Assembly: GCA_028131545.1 (NCBI GenBank)
Contig: JAOICL010000017.1
Coordinates: forward strand, 1-48,528
Direction: 5' to 3'
From: Vibrio sp.
GTDB taxonomy: Bacteria > Pseudomonadota > Gammaproteobacteria > Enterobacterales > Vibrionaceae
DNA: 48,528 nt
Position numbers and translations under genes: made by a program. Under the pieces are notes generated by a model. It made no database searches. It was not told the DNA's origin and worked only from the letters and a program-made list of their open reading frames with translations. Below are positions 1 to 8,528 of the stretch, in pieces (position 1 is the stretch's first letter; every line of letters starts with the position of its first letter).

Positions 1-23
1 CAGTTTAAAGCAAACACACAATA

Positions 24-1889
24 ATGGACTTTATGATGAAGATACAATTAACGACCCTAGCTACATTAGTTTCAGCTGTTATTAGCCAATCTGCATTTGC
101 AGATGATTCTAAATGGGATGAAAATGGTACCCTTAAAAATAAGGCCTCTTGTGATATTGTTTTCCCTAACTCACAATATCCAGATTTCTATCAATTATTC
201 AGAAACCCAGATAACTTAAAAGCAAACCAAACAATCTGTGTCGAAGATGGTGAATATGATAATTTCCGCCTTATCAATATGAAAATTTCAGAAAAAGGCG
301 GTAACGTAAAGTTCATATCAATGAATAAGCACGGCGCGACTCTCTCTCGAAACAATCTTTATAGCGGTTACGGTGCTCGCATTCAAGGCTCATCTGGTAT
401 TGAATTGCACGGATTCAACGTCGAGAAATCTCTAGTCGGCATCGAAGTTGTTGACTCTAAGAATATCATTATTGCTGACAACAAAGTTCACAACACCGGT
501 TACGCTGGCATCAAAGTGGCTCCTGTTGCGATGGATGCAAATGGTAACCCAATGGCTGAAGAATATTCTAAAGACAGTAACTTTGTTATCCGTAATAACG
601 AAGTTTATAAAGCAGGCCAAATCCACGATGATCGCTCTGAAGCAATTTATATCGGTGAAGGCAGCTACTCTGTTGTAAACGGTGAAACCGTATTAGATAT
701 CCAAAGTACATTGAGTAATGTGACTATCGAAGGTAATGAATTACACGATTTAACAACAGAAGCGGTTGATATTAAAGGTCAAGCCTACGATGTTAATGTC
801 ATAGGTAACAACATCTATAATATTGAACTGCCTTTTAATGCTGTGATTACCGTCGTTGGCGATGGTACTGTTGACAGTGCTCAAGGTAATTACTTAATCA
901 AAGATAACTACATTGAGAACTTCCGTAATCGCTCAAACCACGGGAATGTCTGGACAGCAAAAGCTATCTCGGTTGGACGTGGTAATACGACTATTGAAGG
1001 CAATACAATCCATAATCCAGCGTATTTAAATGCGACAAGCAATGTCGATCAAGCTGCGATTTATATCGAAAATACCTTTAATGGACAAGATTGCTACGGC
1101 TCTAATTGTGATGACCTAAAAACGGTTAATATTAATACCAGTAATAATGAATTCCGTATCGGTTATGATTTTGATACTGCGGATAAACAAACGACACTCT
1201 ATTACACGGCGTATGATCTAGACCATAGCCAGGTGATCATTAATGAGATTACAAGCGCTTCACCAGATACGAATGTTGGTAGCGACAATAATACCAACAA
1301 CAGTAATAATACAAATGACACTAACATCGAAGAATGCGGTACTCAATGTGGCTCAGATCAAAACAATTCTATCGATGGTAACGAAGGCAACAACCTGATT
1401 CACGGACACGCTGGTGATGATCACCTATACGGCGGTCAAGGTAATGACACTTTAATGGGTGGTGAAGGTTTTGATTACCTTTACGGTCAAGATGGTGATG
1501 ATTATCTCGATGGTGAGCAAGGACAAGCAAAATTGTACGGTGGTGACGGTAACGATACATTACGCTCAAGCGAATCAGGTTGGACGTATATGAAAGGCCA
1601 AGCTGGTAATGATACTTACATCATCCCTGAAAATTACTACTACCACGGAAGTCAAATTCGAAATGATGGTACGAGTACAGATACGGATACGGTTGTATTT
1701 GAAGGTGTTGATTCGCTTAATGACCTATACATAGAGCGTAATGGGGATCACCTGATGGTGACACCAAATGGTAAACGTGTTGGCATTCAAATCGATTACT
1801 GGTTCAGTGGTGGTAACAACGCTCAAGTTGACATCATAAAAACAAACAGTGACTCAATTACTAAAGATGAAATCAACCGTTTGTTCTAA
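24..1889 (+). CDS. Secreted right-handed beta-helix protein with RTX repeats
   Basis: Predicted exported polysaccharide-active or surface protein of 621 residues; the substrate cannot be told. An N-terminal signal peptide is visible (hydrophobic stretch ending near residue 26, AFA/DDS). Residues about 100-410 are rich in short repeating NxI/IxxN turns typical of pectate-lyase-like parallel beta-helices. An Asn/Thr-rich linker follows (about 420-445), then calcium-binding RTX nonapeptides around residues 450-515 (GGQGNDTL, GGDGNDTL), then a tail resembling the haemolysin-type calcium-binding related domain (GNDTY, DYWFSGG). The family includes C5-epimerases, PL6-like lyases and adhesins. In-frame ATGs at 33 and 36 give a more ordinary signal peptide than the ATG at 24, so the start is uncertain. 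Carrying both a Sec signal and RTX repeats is unusual. A strong terminator follows. Beta-helix/RTX architecture is fairly sure; function is not. Confidence 0.8.
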   Translation: MDFMMKIQLTTLATLVSAVISQSAFADDSKWDENGTLKNKASCDIVFPNSQYPDFYQLFRNPDNLKANQTICVEDGEYDNFRLINMKISEKGGNVKFISMNKHGATLSRNNLYSGYGARIQGSSGIELHGFNVEKSLVGIEVVDSKNIIIADNKVHNTGYAGIKVAPVAMDANGNPMAEEYSKDSNFVIRNNEVYKAGQIHDDRSEAIYIGEGSYSVVNGETVLDIQSTLSNVTIEGNELHDLTTEAVDIKGQAYDVNVIGNNIYNIELPFNAVITVVGDGTVDSAQGNYLIKDNYIENFRNRSNHGNVWTAKAISVGRGNTTIEGNTIHNPAYLNATSNVDQAAIYIENTFNGQDCYGSNCDDLKTVNINTSNNEFRIGYDFDTADKQTTLYYTAYDLDHSQVIINEITSASPDTNVGSDNNTNNSNNTNDTNIEECGTQCGSDQNNSIDGNEGNNLIHGHAGDDHLYGGQGNDTLMGGEGFDYLYGQDGDDYLDGEQGQAKLYGGDGNDTLRSSESGWTYMKGQAGNDTYIIPENYYYHGSQIRNDGTSTDTDTVVFEGVDSLNDLYIERNGDHLMVTPNGKRVGIQIDYWFSGGNNAQVDIIKTNSDSITKDEINRLF

Positions 1890-1917
1890 TTAATAATCAC
1901 TCGACTTACCAACAAGA

Positions 1918-1952
1918 ATGTCGTTCACTTAAAGTGAGCGGCATTTTTATTT
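1918..1952 (+). terminator. Rho-independent terminator after beta-helix/RTX gene
   Basis: An 11-bp stem (ATGTCGTTCAC paired with GTGAGCGGCAT, two G-U pairs) with loop TTAAA is followed by a T-rich tract, about 30 bp after the stop codon. Confidence 0.8.
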
Positions 1953-2077
1953 ATAACATATTTCAAAACGAATTTAACCATTCAAAGCTGGTCTTTCCTT
2001 TTCAAACAATAATGTCATCGTTTCAGTAGTGCAAAAATAATTCGATCAACGATGACAGGTAAGATCGCTGAAATCAG

Positions 2078-3052
2078 CTACCGTCGTGATAACCATTTAT
2101 CGTAAACACCCCATTTTACCCATTCAATGAGATTCGGCATTAATATATATAAGATACATAAAGGGGAAAAACCGTATTTTCTCGATAAATCTATTATTCG
2201 TTTACGTTGCTTTAAAGGGATAGATTTATTGTGATAGAAATACATTTGGCGAGCAGCACTGATCATTAAGCTAGAATTAAACTCTCGGATACACTTCTCA
2301 AGATGGCCAGAATGGAGGGTGGTCAATTCATGAATATAGTTGATATTCTTTAGATAATCTTCCACATCTTTCTTGCGAGCATGGCTAGTCACCGTTGAAT
2401 TACTTCGCGCGCGTCGAAAGAATAACATCTCTTCTAATACCATCACATTTTGAGCGGTAGACGTTAATATTTCAGTCGCAAAGGAGTTGTCTTCATAAAT
2501 ACGATAATTAATGAAAGAGATATCTTTATACGTTTCTCGTCGATAAATAAAACAACACGGTTGTACAATAAATTTACCTTCCGTAATTGAACGACAGAAA
2601 AAATCTTGGCTGTTATATAATCCAGAACGAATACCACGAAGGTAGTCATAATATTGAAACTCTTCTTCTGGAAGGTCAGTATTGAAAGCCTTTGCATCAA
2701 ATAACACCATTTCAATATCGTTCTCTTTAAAAGATTTCATGGCTTTATCAAACAATTCTACAGAGATATAATCGTCACTATCCAAAAAATAAACAAACTC
2801 GCCTTTCGCTTTACTTAATCCTAAGTTGCGAGCATAAGATTGCCCAGAGTTCTCTATAGAGGTTATCTCAAAGTGAATATCTTTGTCTCTAAATATTGCC
2901 GCGTATTGATGAGCAATCTCAGTACTTTTATCTTTCGAACCATCATCAACGATCAGAACTTCAAAGTCATCGTAAGTTTGATGAACTAAAGAATCTAGAC
3001 ATTCGCCGATGTATTCTTCGACATTGTACATTGGGATGATAACTGAAATCAT
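2078..3052 (-). CDS. Family 2 glycosyltransferase
   Basis: Cytoplasmic or membrane-associated inverting glycosyltransferase of 324 residues that would transfer a sugar from a nucleotide-sugar donor to a surface polysaccharide or other acceptor. The N-terminus is a classic GT-A fold start (SVIIPMYNVEEYIGECLDSL), with the nucleotide-binding LIVDDGSKDKS at about 34-44 and the metal-binding DxD-type motif FLDSDDY near residue 90. The C-terminal part is basic and aromatic, as in capsule or LPS glycosyltransferases. There is no polysaccharide cluster around it; it stands alone between the RTX gene (convergent) and the decayed sugar-uptake locus, so donor and acceptor cannot be inferred. Enzyme class is secure. 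Confidence 0.88.
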   Translation of the reverse strand: MISVIIPMYNVEEYIGECLDSLVHQTYDDFEVLIVDDGSKDKSTEIAHQYAAIFRDKDIHFEITSIENSGQSYARNLGLSKAKGEFVYFLDSDDYISVELFDKAMKSFKENDIEMVLFDAKAFNTDLPEEEFQYYDYLRGIRSGLYNSQDFFCRSITEGKFIVQPCCFIYRRETYKDISFINYRIYEDNSFATEILTSTAQNVMVLEEMLFFRRARSNSTVTSHARKKDVEDYLKNINYIHELTTLHSGHLEKCIREFNSSLMISAARQMYFYHNKSIPLKQRKRIIDLSRKYGFSPLCILYILMPNLIEWVKWGVYDKWLSRR

Positions 3053-3203
3053 GAATCGCTTAATTTAATAGAGTGAATCCTTCAGGATAATCTAAGTTGC
3101 ATGAAATCTAAGTATAGAAGATTATATAAGCATAGATGACTAATTCGTTTATTTAATAAGCGGTTTTCTCATTATCTTATAAATATCCCTAAATTTAAGG
3201 TAA

Positions 3204-3231
3204 AAAATAGCCAGACAAAGCCGGCTATTTT
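3204..3231 (-). terminator. Terminator of the disrupted porin operon
   Basis: Stem AAAATAGCC/GGCTATTTT. Read on the minus strand it is followed by further Ts, 30 bp beyond the stop codon of the maltoporin-like gene. It could act in both directions. Confidence 0.7.
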
Positions 3232-3351
3232 GGTTTTCAGTATTACATATTTATCGAAGGTTAAAACCACACTTCAAATTCATAGCCAACACGGAATTCT
3301 GAGTCATCCGCTTGGTCGTTAATGCCCAAACCACCAGTTAACTCTTCATCA

Positions 3352-3360
3352 GCGCTGATA
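3352..3360. repeat. Target-site duplication, left copy
   Basis: GCGCTGATA abuts the left end of the IS256-family element and is repeated exactly at 4713-4721. Confidence 0.85.
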
Positions 3361-4712
3361 GAGCTATAGTCATTTCTGGTGTATGAGAAGACATTGCGAT
3401 GTACTCTGTTAATTGATCTTGGCTGATCAACAACTAACAGAGGAAGCATCGCAATGAACAAAGATAATAACGAGCACCAGAAAACCCATTAGAGCAATTG
3501 TTAAAGCAAGGTGCTCAACAGCTGCTGGCTTCCGCCATTGAAGCTGAGCTAGCCGAACTACTGGATCAATACTCTCACGATCGCCTTGATGATGGTCGAT
3601 TAAGAGTTGTACGTAATGGCTATCAGCCAGAGAGAATGCTGCAAACGAGTATTGGAGATATCCCGGTCAAAGTCCCTAAAATCAGGGATAGAAAAGAGAA
3701 AGAAGTTAAATTTAACAGTAAGTTAGTTCCACCTTACTTGAAGCGTACTAAGAACATTGAAGAGTTAGTGCCTTGGCTTTATCTGCGTGGGATATCTACG
3801 GGAGAGATGCAGCCAGCCCTAGCTTCACTGCTTGGTGAAAATGCCAAAGGACTATCGGCTAATACCGTCTCACGGCTCAAGTCTGGCTGGGAGCAAGAAT
3901 ACCTAGAGTGGAATCAACGAGATTTGAGCAACCGTCACTTCGTTTATATTTGGGCTGATGGGATCTACAGTAAGGTCCGAATGGACGACAAGCTATGTTT
4001 ACTGGTTGTCATAGGCGTTGATAACACGGGTAGAAAGGCGTTGCTTGCTATCACTGATGGTGTTAGAGAGTCAGAGCAAAGCTGGACAGAAGTCTTGAAC
4101 CAACTCAATGCACAAGGACTAACGGCTGAGCCGAAACTGGCGATTGGTGACGGAGCTTTGGGTTTTTGGAATGCCGTGACTAAGGTATGGCCAACGACTC
4201 AACATCAACGTTGTTGGGTTCATAAGACGGCAAACATCTTAAATAAAGTGCCAAAATCGATGCAGCCCAAAATAAAGTCTAGCTTGCAAGACATTTGGAT
4301 GGCAGAAAGTAAAGAGTCAGCGCTTAAGGCTTATAGTTTATTTGATAAAAATTATGGTGTTAAGTACCCGAAAGCAACGGACTGCTTGCGCAAAGACAAA
4401 GAGGAAATGTTGGCTTTTTATAACTTTCCAGCGGAACATTGGCTCTCAATTAGAACAACGAACCCAATAGAATCGACCTTCGCAACAATCAGGTTGCGAA
4501 CTCACAGAGTTAAAAGTTGTGGTAACAGAAACACAACACTGAGCATAGTATTTAAGCTAGCTCAAGTAGCAGAGAAGAAATGGTATCGGTTACGTGGCTT
4601 TAAGCTGTTGGCTGATGTCATTGAAGGTATTACCTTCAAAAACGGTGAACGGATAGAGCAAGATCAAGCAGAGCGTCCAGCGACTTCCATACACCAGATT
4701 TGACAATAGCTC
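3361..4712 (+). mobile_element. IS256-family insertion sequence, about 1352 bp
   Basis: The ends form an imperfect terminal inverted repeat of about 25 bp. The left end starts GAGCTATAGTCATTTCTGG and the reverse complement of the right end starts GAGCTATTGTCAAATCTGG; both then continue TGTATG. A 9-bp direct repeat, GCGCTGATA, flanks it exactly. Length, the Mutator-type transposase and the duplication fit the IS256 family. It lies in the 3' end of a maltoporin-like gene, opposite to that gene's direction. The matching duplications show a simple insertion with no later rearrangement between copies. Confidence 0.9.
3454..4703 (+). pseudogene. IS256-family transposase, frameshifted near N-terminus
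   Basis: DDE transposase of the Mutator/IS256 class. Catalytic residues are recognisable: first Asp in YIWADGIYSK, second Asp in AIGDGALGFW, Glu in TNPIESTFATIR, with the CWVHK motif between. The apparent natural start is the ATG at 3454, with a strong Shine-Dalgarno (AGAGGAAG) seven bases upstream. That frame stops at TAG 3490-3492 after 12 codons. The long 401-codon frame starts only at a TTG (3498) with a poorly placed ribosome site. Adding one C in the ACCC tract around 3484-3487 would join the two (…QKT-PLEQLL…), so a 1-base deletion is the simplest reading. The stop codon lies inside the right inverted repeat. An active protein from the TTG start cannot be excluded. Confidence 0.85.
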
Positions 4713-4721
4713 GCGCTGATA
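4713..4721. repeat. Target-site duplication, right copy
   Basis: GCGCTGATA, identical to 3352-3360, directly follows the right inverted repeat of the IS. Confidence 0.85.
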
Positions 4722-4820
4722 TAAGTAAACATTAAACGACTGACTGGACGAGCCCAAAAACCTTCGCCCATTTGTAATAATGGATCTACTGCGATTTTGT
4801 ATTTAAGGCCATCGGTCTCT

Positions 4821-6085
4821 TTATTGTAACTGGAGTTGGAACTGCAGTTGTTGCTCTGCATCTTCTAGTAACTTATCGATAGGTGCACCTTGAGCAATCG
4901 CTGGAACCATCGTACTTAGAACCGAATCAATCTCGTAAGTATAAAGGCCGTAATTGACTTCTGGAATTTCGCCTAACCATTGCGCGAAATCACCATAGAT
5001 TTTTTGGTTATTAAAGAATGCACTACTGATTTGGTATGAATCTACTTTTGCTGCAGGCAAATAAGTACCAACGGCGCCGCGTTCAGCTAAGATATCGCCA
5101 TAGAAGTTCGCATCCGTTGCAAATGCTTCATTTAAAAAGCTAACTGCTTCTTTCTTTTCATCTGATGCATTTAATACATACCAGCTCGAGCCACCCAGAT
5201 TAGAGCGGTGCGTTGCTCCTTCTACATTGTTCAATTTAGGAACTGGAGAATAGCCCATTGACCCGCTTGGTCTGTACCCGCTTCTACTGAAGGCGTAATC
5301 CATACACCCGCAGTAATCGTAGCTACTTGACCACGTGTTAATGTACCAACCCATTCAGACCAACCAATAGCTGGACGTGAAATATCTTTTTGTTGTAACT
5401 GGCTAAACACACTTAACGCTTCTTTAAGTGCTTTGTTATTTTTGATATTCAGCGAACCATCTTCATTGAAATACCACACACCAGCGGATTGCATCATGAT
5501 ACGAACCAATGCTAAATCATTAAGATCCACACCCAGCATGGCTACGCCAGTTTTTTCTTTAACTTGACGGCCAATTTCTAGGTAACGATCCCAAGTGATA
5601 TTGACCATATCTTCTTTTTTAAAGCCCGCTTGTTCAATGATGTCGGTGCGATAGTAAAGACCGGTTACACCACTATCAAATGGCATGCCATAGATTTCAT
5701 CTTCAACCGTCATGAAGCCTTGCTTGTATTGAGCAAACTGAGAGTAATCAACGCTGTTTGTTAAAGGAGCAAAAGAGCCAGGGTAAGATTGCAGATACTT
5801 CTGTGCATTATAATCTTCAATAAGAACAATATCAGGTAATGCGCCAGTAACACCCGATGCCAGCATAGTGTGAAGTTTTTGTTCTAAATCGGCTTTTGCG
5901 AAATCAACGACCTTGAATGTAGTATCAGGGTGATCCTGCTTATATTCTTCTGCTGCTTTTTCCATGATTGCGATATTAAAGTTTGGATCCCATGCCCAAA
6001 CAGTAATTTCTTCCGCCGATGCTTGATACGCAATCGAACTCATTCCCAAAGCAACAGCTAAGCTCGCAATAGATTTCTTTAACAT
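4821..6085 (-). pseudogene. ABC sugar-binding protein (family 1), frameshifted
   Basis: Periplasmic substrate-binding protein of a carbohydrate ABC importer. The signal peptide is clear (MLKKSIASLAVALGMSSIAY…ASA/EE), followed by ITVWAWDPNFN and typical family 1 blocks (GALPDIVLIEDY, YGMPFDSGVTGLYYRTDI). The first frame runs 284 codons to …AGQWAILQFLN-stop; the rest (…PVPKLNNVEGATHRSNLGGSSW to …DAEQQLQFQLQLQ) continues in another frame from about 5250. One missing base near 5247-5251 explains it, since restoring it gives the usual WAIxPVPK motif. Combined length, about 420 codons, is normal. A good ribosome site (AGAGGACA) precedes the start. The GalR-type operator upstream suggests a galactose or galactoside ligand. 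Permease genes are missing downstream, so the transporter is dead even without the frameshift. Confidence 0.82.
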
Positions 6086-6120
6086 AATTTGTCCTCTCAG
6101 ACTTATTTTTATCGTGTAGA

Positions 6121-6136
6121 GTGTAATCGTTTACAT
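6121..6136. promoter_or_regulatory. GalR-type operator upstream of sugar-binding protein gene
   Basis: GTGTAATCGTTTACAT matches the GalR/GalS consensus GTGKAANCGNTTNCAC except at the last base. It overlaps a perfect minus-strand -10 hexamer TATAAT (6135-6140) and lies 36 bp from the binding-protein start, so a bound repressor would block that promoter. Confidence 0.7.
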
Positions 6137-6140
6137 TATA
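6135..6140 (-). promoter_or_regulatory. -10 element of sugar-binding protein promoter
   Basis: TATAAT on the minus strand, about 50 bp before the start codon. No good -35 hexamer is visible, consistent with activator dependence through the nearby CRP-like site. Confidence 0.5.
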
Positions 6141-6182
6141 CTTAACACTGATATTAGCACTAGGTAATTCATGTATAAAAGT

Positions 6183-6198
6183 TGTGATCCATGTCATA
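6183..6198. promoter_or_regulatory. CRP-like site between galR and sugar-binding protein gene
   Basis: TGTGA-TCCATG-TCATA has the 5-6-5 layout of CRP sites with one mismatch to TGTGA-N6-TCACA. Its centre is about 62 bp upstream of the start site predicted from the minus-strand TATAAT, the usual class I activation distance. Confidence 0.6.
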
Positions 6199-6277
6199 AA
6201 CGAACACATCTTCATACTTTAGTGCATAGCAATTAATATAGTATAGCGCAGTCTTATAAATTGATAACGGAGTAAAC

Positions 6278-7276
6278 ATGGCGACTGTCAAGGATGTAGC
6301 AAAAGAAGCCGGTGTATCCGTTGCAACTGTCTCTAGAGTCATCAACAAATCACCAAAAGCGAGTAAGCATTCTATTGAGGTGGTTTCAAATGCAATGCAA
6401 AAATTAGGCTACCGTCCTAATGCTGCTGCACGTGCACTGGTTAATAAGAGTTCAGATAAAATTGGAGTCGTGTTAAGTGACGCTTCTGACCCCTTTTTTG
6501 GTAGTTTAGTGAAAGCGGTCGACCACATTGCGCAACAACATAATAAGAACCTTATCGTTGGTAATGGATACCACAATTCTGAGTCAGAACGACGCGCCAT
6601 TGATATGATGATTGATAATCGCTGCGATGCGATTGTTGTTCATTCTAAAGGGTTGTCTGACAGCGAGCTCATTAAATTCGCAGAAGAAGTTCCCGAACTG
6701 GTTATCATTAACCGTCGTATCCCTCAAATTATCGAACGATGTGTATTCTTAGATAATAAGCTTGGCGCTTTTTTGGCGACCACTTATCTATTAGAGCAAG
6801 GGCATACCCATATTGCCTGCTTTGCCTCGAATCAGTCGATCGAAGATGCATCTCAACGAATTGCGGGTTACCAAGAAGCTTTGGAAGAATTTGGTTTAGA
6901 CAAACATCATGAGTATGTCATTCCAACTGATCCCGATGCTGCAGGGGGGGAGCAAGCGATGCAAAAACTTCTTCAATCAAAACATAATGTCACGGCCATT
7001 GTGACATACAATGATTATGTCGCCGCAGGAGCCTTATCGGTTTTACATGAAGAAAATATTTCCGTTCCGGATTCAATGTCATTAGTCGGATTTGATAATG
7101 GCTTGATCGCTCGTTACTTAAATCCACAATTAACGACGATTGATTACCCTATTATGGAAATGGCAAAACACGCGACATTGCTGGCTCTGGCGTATAAAGA
7201 AAAGAAGCCTGCCCCTACTTTTGATTTCGCTCCGAGAGTCATACCAAGAAACTCAGTGGCTTCATTGCTAAAATAA
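6278..7276 (+). CDS. galR: GalR/GalS-type LacI-family repressor
   Basis: DNA-binding transcriptional repressor, probably induced by galactose. The 332 residues begin MATVKDVAKEAGVSVATVSR, the LacI-family helix-turn-helix and hinge (to about residue 60). A periplasmic-binding-protein-like sensor domain follows, with segments closely resembling E. coli GalR (SDPFFGSLVKAV, IVGNGYHN, GGEQAMQKLL, LTTIDYPI). A good ribosome site (GGAG) lies six bases before the ATG. It is divergent from the broken sugar-binding protein gene and convergent with galETKM. Matching operators lie in its own upstream region (6121-6136) and before galE (12037-12052), so it likely controls both. GalR versus GalS cannot be told apart; it is the only such gene here. 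Confidence 0.88.
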   Translation: MATVKDVAKEAGVSVATVSRVINKSPKASKHSIEVVSNAMQKLGYRPNAAARALVNKSSDKIGVVLSDASDPFFGSLVKAVDHIAQQHNKNLIVGNGYHNSESERRAIDMMIDNRCDAIVVHSKGLSDSELIKFAEEVPELVIINRRIPQIIERCVFLDNKLGAFLATTYLLEQGHTHIACFASNQSIEDASQRIAGYQEALEEFGLDKHHEYVIPTDPDAAGGEQAMQKLLQSKHNVTAIVTYNDYVAAGALSVLHEENISVPDSMSLVGFDNGLIARYLNPQLTTIDYPIMEMAKHATLLALAYKEKKPAPTFDFAPRVIPRNSVASLLK

Positions 7277-7308
7277 AAGGGATAAATCGCATTCATTAAG
7301 ATAAAAAT

Positions 7309-7337
7309 AAAGGGAGCGAACATCTGTTCCTCCCTTT
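7309..7337 (-). terminator. Terminator of the gal operon
   Basis: Stem AAAGGGAG/CTCCCTTT extended by GAACA/TGTTC with one bulged C. On the minus strand it runs into a T-rich tract, about 110 bp past the galM stop. It also lies just after galR and may serve both genes. Confidence 0.65.
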
Positions 7338-7445
7338 ACTCAATTTAAGTAATATAACTAACCTCTTGCTAATCTCGGCGATTACAAATCCAAGCTAGTC
7401 ACTATCTAAACGACTCACAATCTAAACATTTAACAAATTAATCCA

Positions 7446-8507
7446 TTACCAGTCAAACGCATACACTGTTTTATGTTGGTACGCTTGTTCTGGAGAATAA
7501 ACGCCATTATCACCTTGCCATTCTGGATGATTAGGTCCATCAGGAAGATACTGTGTCTCTAAGCAAAAACCTTGATTAGCTTCGTAGGTTCTTGTTCCAC
7601 CTAGTGTTCCTTTTAAGAAATTACCAGCATAGAATTGAACCGACGGCTTCGTTGTCGCGACCTTCATGGTTACTTTTCGATCGGAAGAAATAGCTTTTAT
7701 CACCGTTTCCTTTCCATCACGACACGCTTTATTCAAGATAAAAGCATGGTCATATCCAGCCGAAATAGTTTGATTCTCTTCTTTTAAAAAATCTTGCCCA
7801 ATCGTTTTTAGTGATGTGAAATCAAAAGTCGTCCCTTTTACATTCCGTTTTTCACCGGTTGGTATCTGGGTATGATCAATCGGTAAAAATTCAGGAGCAT
7901 CGATCATTAATTGATGATCAAAAATGAGATTCCCTGATGCTTCACCATCGAGGTTAAAATACGCATGATTCGTTAAATTTAATGGTGTCGTTTTATCAGT
8001 AGAGGCACGGTAATGTAACTCTAACGCATTACTTTCCGTTAAAATATACTCTAAACGTACGGCCACTTTACCTGGGTAGTTTTGATCGCCATCCTCAGAA
8101 AACGTGACAAAAGTAATGCTATTTTGACTCTGATTTTCTACTACCCAACGGTGTTTATCGAACCCTTTTAACCCACCATGAAGCGAGTTAACCCCATTAT
8201 TGATATCGAGCTTATAGTCGATACCCTCTAAGGTAAACTCCCCTTTAGCGATACGATTTGCAAATCGTCCAACGACGGCGCCCATATATCCACCTTGGGT
8301 ATAAAAGCCTTCTAATGAACCATGTCGCAATAAAACTTCACGCTGACCATCTTCTAATGGCAGAGTGCAACTTAGCCAAGTTGCCCCTATATCCATAAAA
8401 GACGCGGTCATTCCATTGTCATTATGTAACTCAAAACATTGCGCTACTTTGCCATCGAATGCGAGTGTTTGGGTCATCGACTCGATGATTGAACAAAAAT
8501 AATTCAT
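7446..8507 (-). CDS. galM: Aldose 1-epimerase (galactose mutarotase)
   Basis: Interconverts beta- and alpha-D-galactose so that galactokinase gets its alpha substrate; cytoplasmic, last gene of galETKM. Family motifs are clear: GATWLSCTLP, VVGRFANRIAKGEF, the catalytic-His strand NHAYFNLDG, and the general-base region FCLETQYLPDGPNHPE near the C-terminus. About 353 residues, normal for the family. Start choice is uncertain: ATG at 8507 has a GAG nine bases upstream, a TTG three codons earlier is possible, and the ATG at 8477 (MTQTLAFDGK) is nearest to family N-termini. The gap to the galK stop is about 20 bp, so translation is probably coupled. Confidence 0.92.
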   Translation of the reverse strand: MNYFCSIIESMTQTLAFDGKVAQCFELHNDNGMTASFMDIGATWLSCTLPLEDGQREVLLRHGSLEGFYTQGGYMGAVVGRFANRIAKGEFTLEGIDYKLDINNGVNSLHGGLKGFDKHRWVVENQSQNSITFVTFSEDGDQNYPGKVAVRLEYILTESNALELHYRASTDKTTPLNLTNHAYFNLDGEASGNLIFDHQLMIDAPEFLPIDHTQIPTGEKRNVKGTTFDFTSLKTIGQDFLKEENQTISAGYDHAFILNKACRDGKETVIKAISSDRKVTMKVATTKPSVQFYAGNFLKGTLGGTRTYEANQGFCLETQYLPDGPNHPEWQGDNGVYSPEQAYQHKTVYAFDW

Positions 8508-8528
8508 TGTTATCAACTCTATTCATCA

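Larger units (their letters stand above)
3261..4828 (-). pseudogene. Maltoporin (LamB)-family gene, 3' fragment split by an IS
   Basis: Only the last 60 or so codons of an outer-membrane sugar porin remain, in two pieces either side of the IS. The upstream piece (about 4722-4828) reads LKYKIAVDPLLQMGEGFWARPVS, matching the FWARPxxR strand near the end of LamB porins. The downstream piece (3261-3360) ends ...RVGYEFEVWF, a beta-barrel C-terminus with terminal Phe. Removing the IS and one copy of the 9-bp duplication joins them in frame (MFTYIS-ADEELTGG). The N-terminal ~350 residues are absent: at about 4825 the sequence runs straight into the stop region of the sugar-binding protein gene. So two events hit this gene, a large deletion and an IS insertion. 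LamB-family identity rests on the short C-terminal match. Confidence 0.72.

Noticed and set aside
3480..3492. Programmed -1 frameshift signal in the transposase
   Set aside because: The tract AAAACCC is not in the phase required for a standard slippery heptamer, and IS256 elements are not known to use one; a deletion is simpler.
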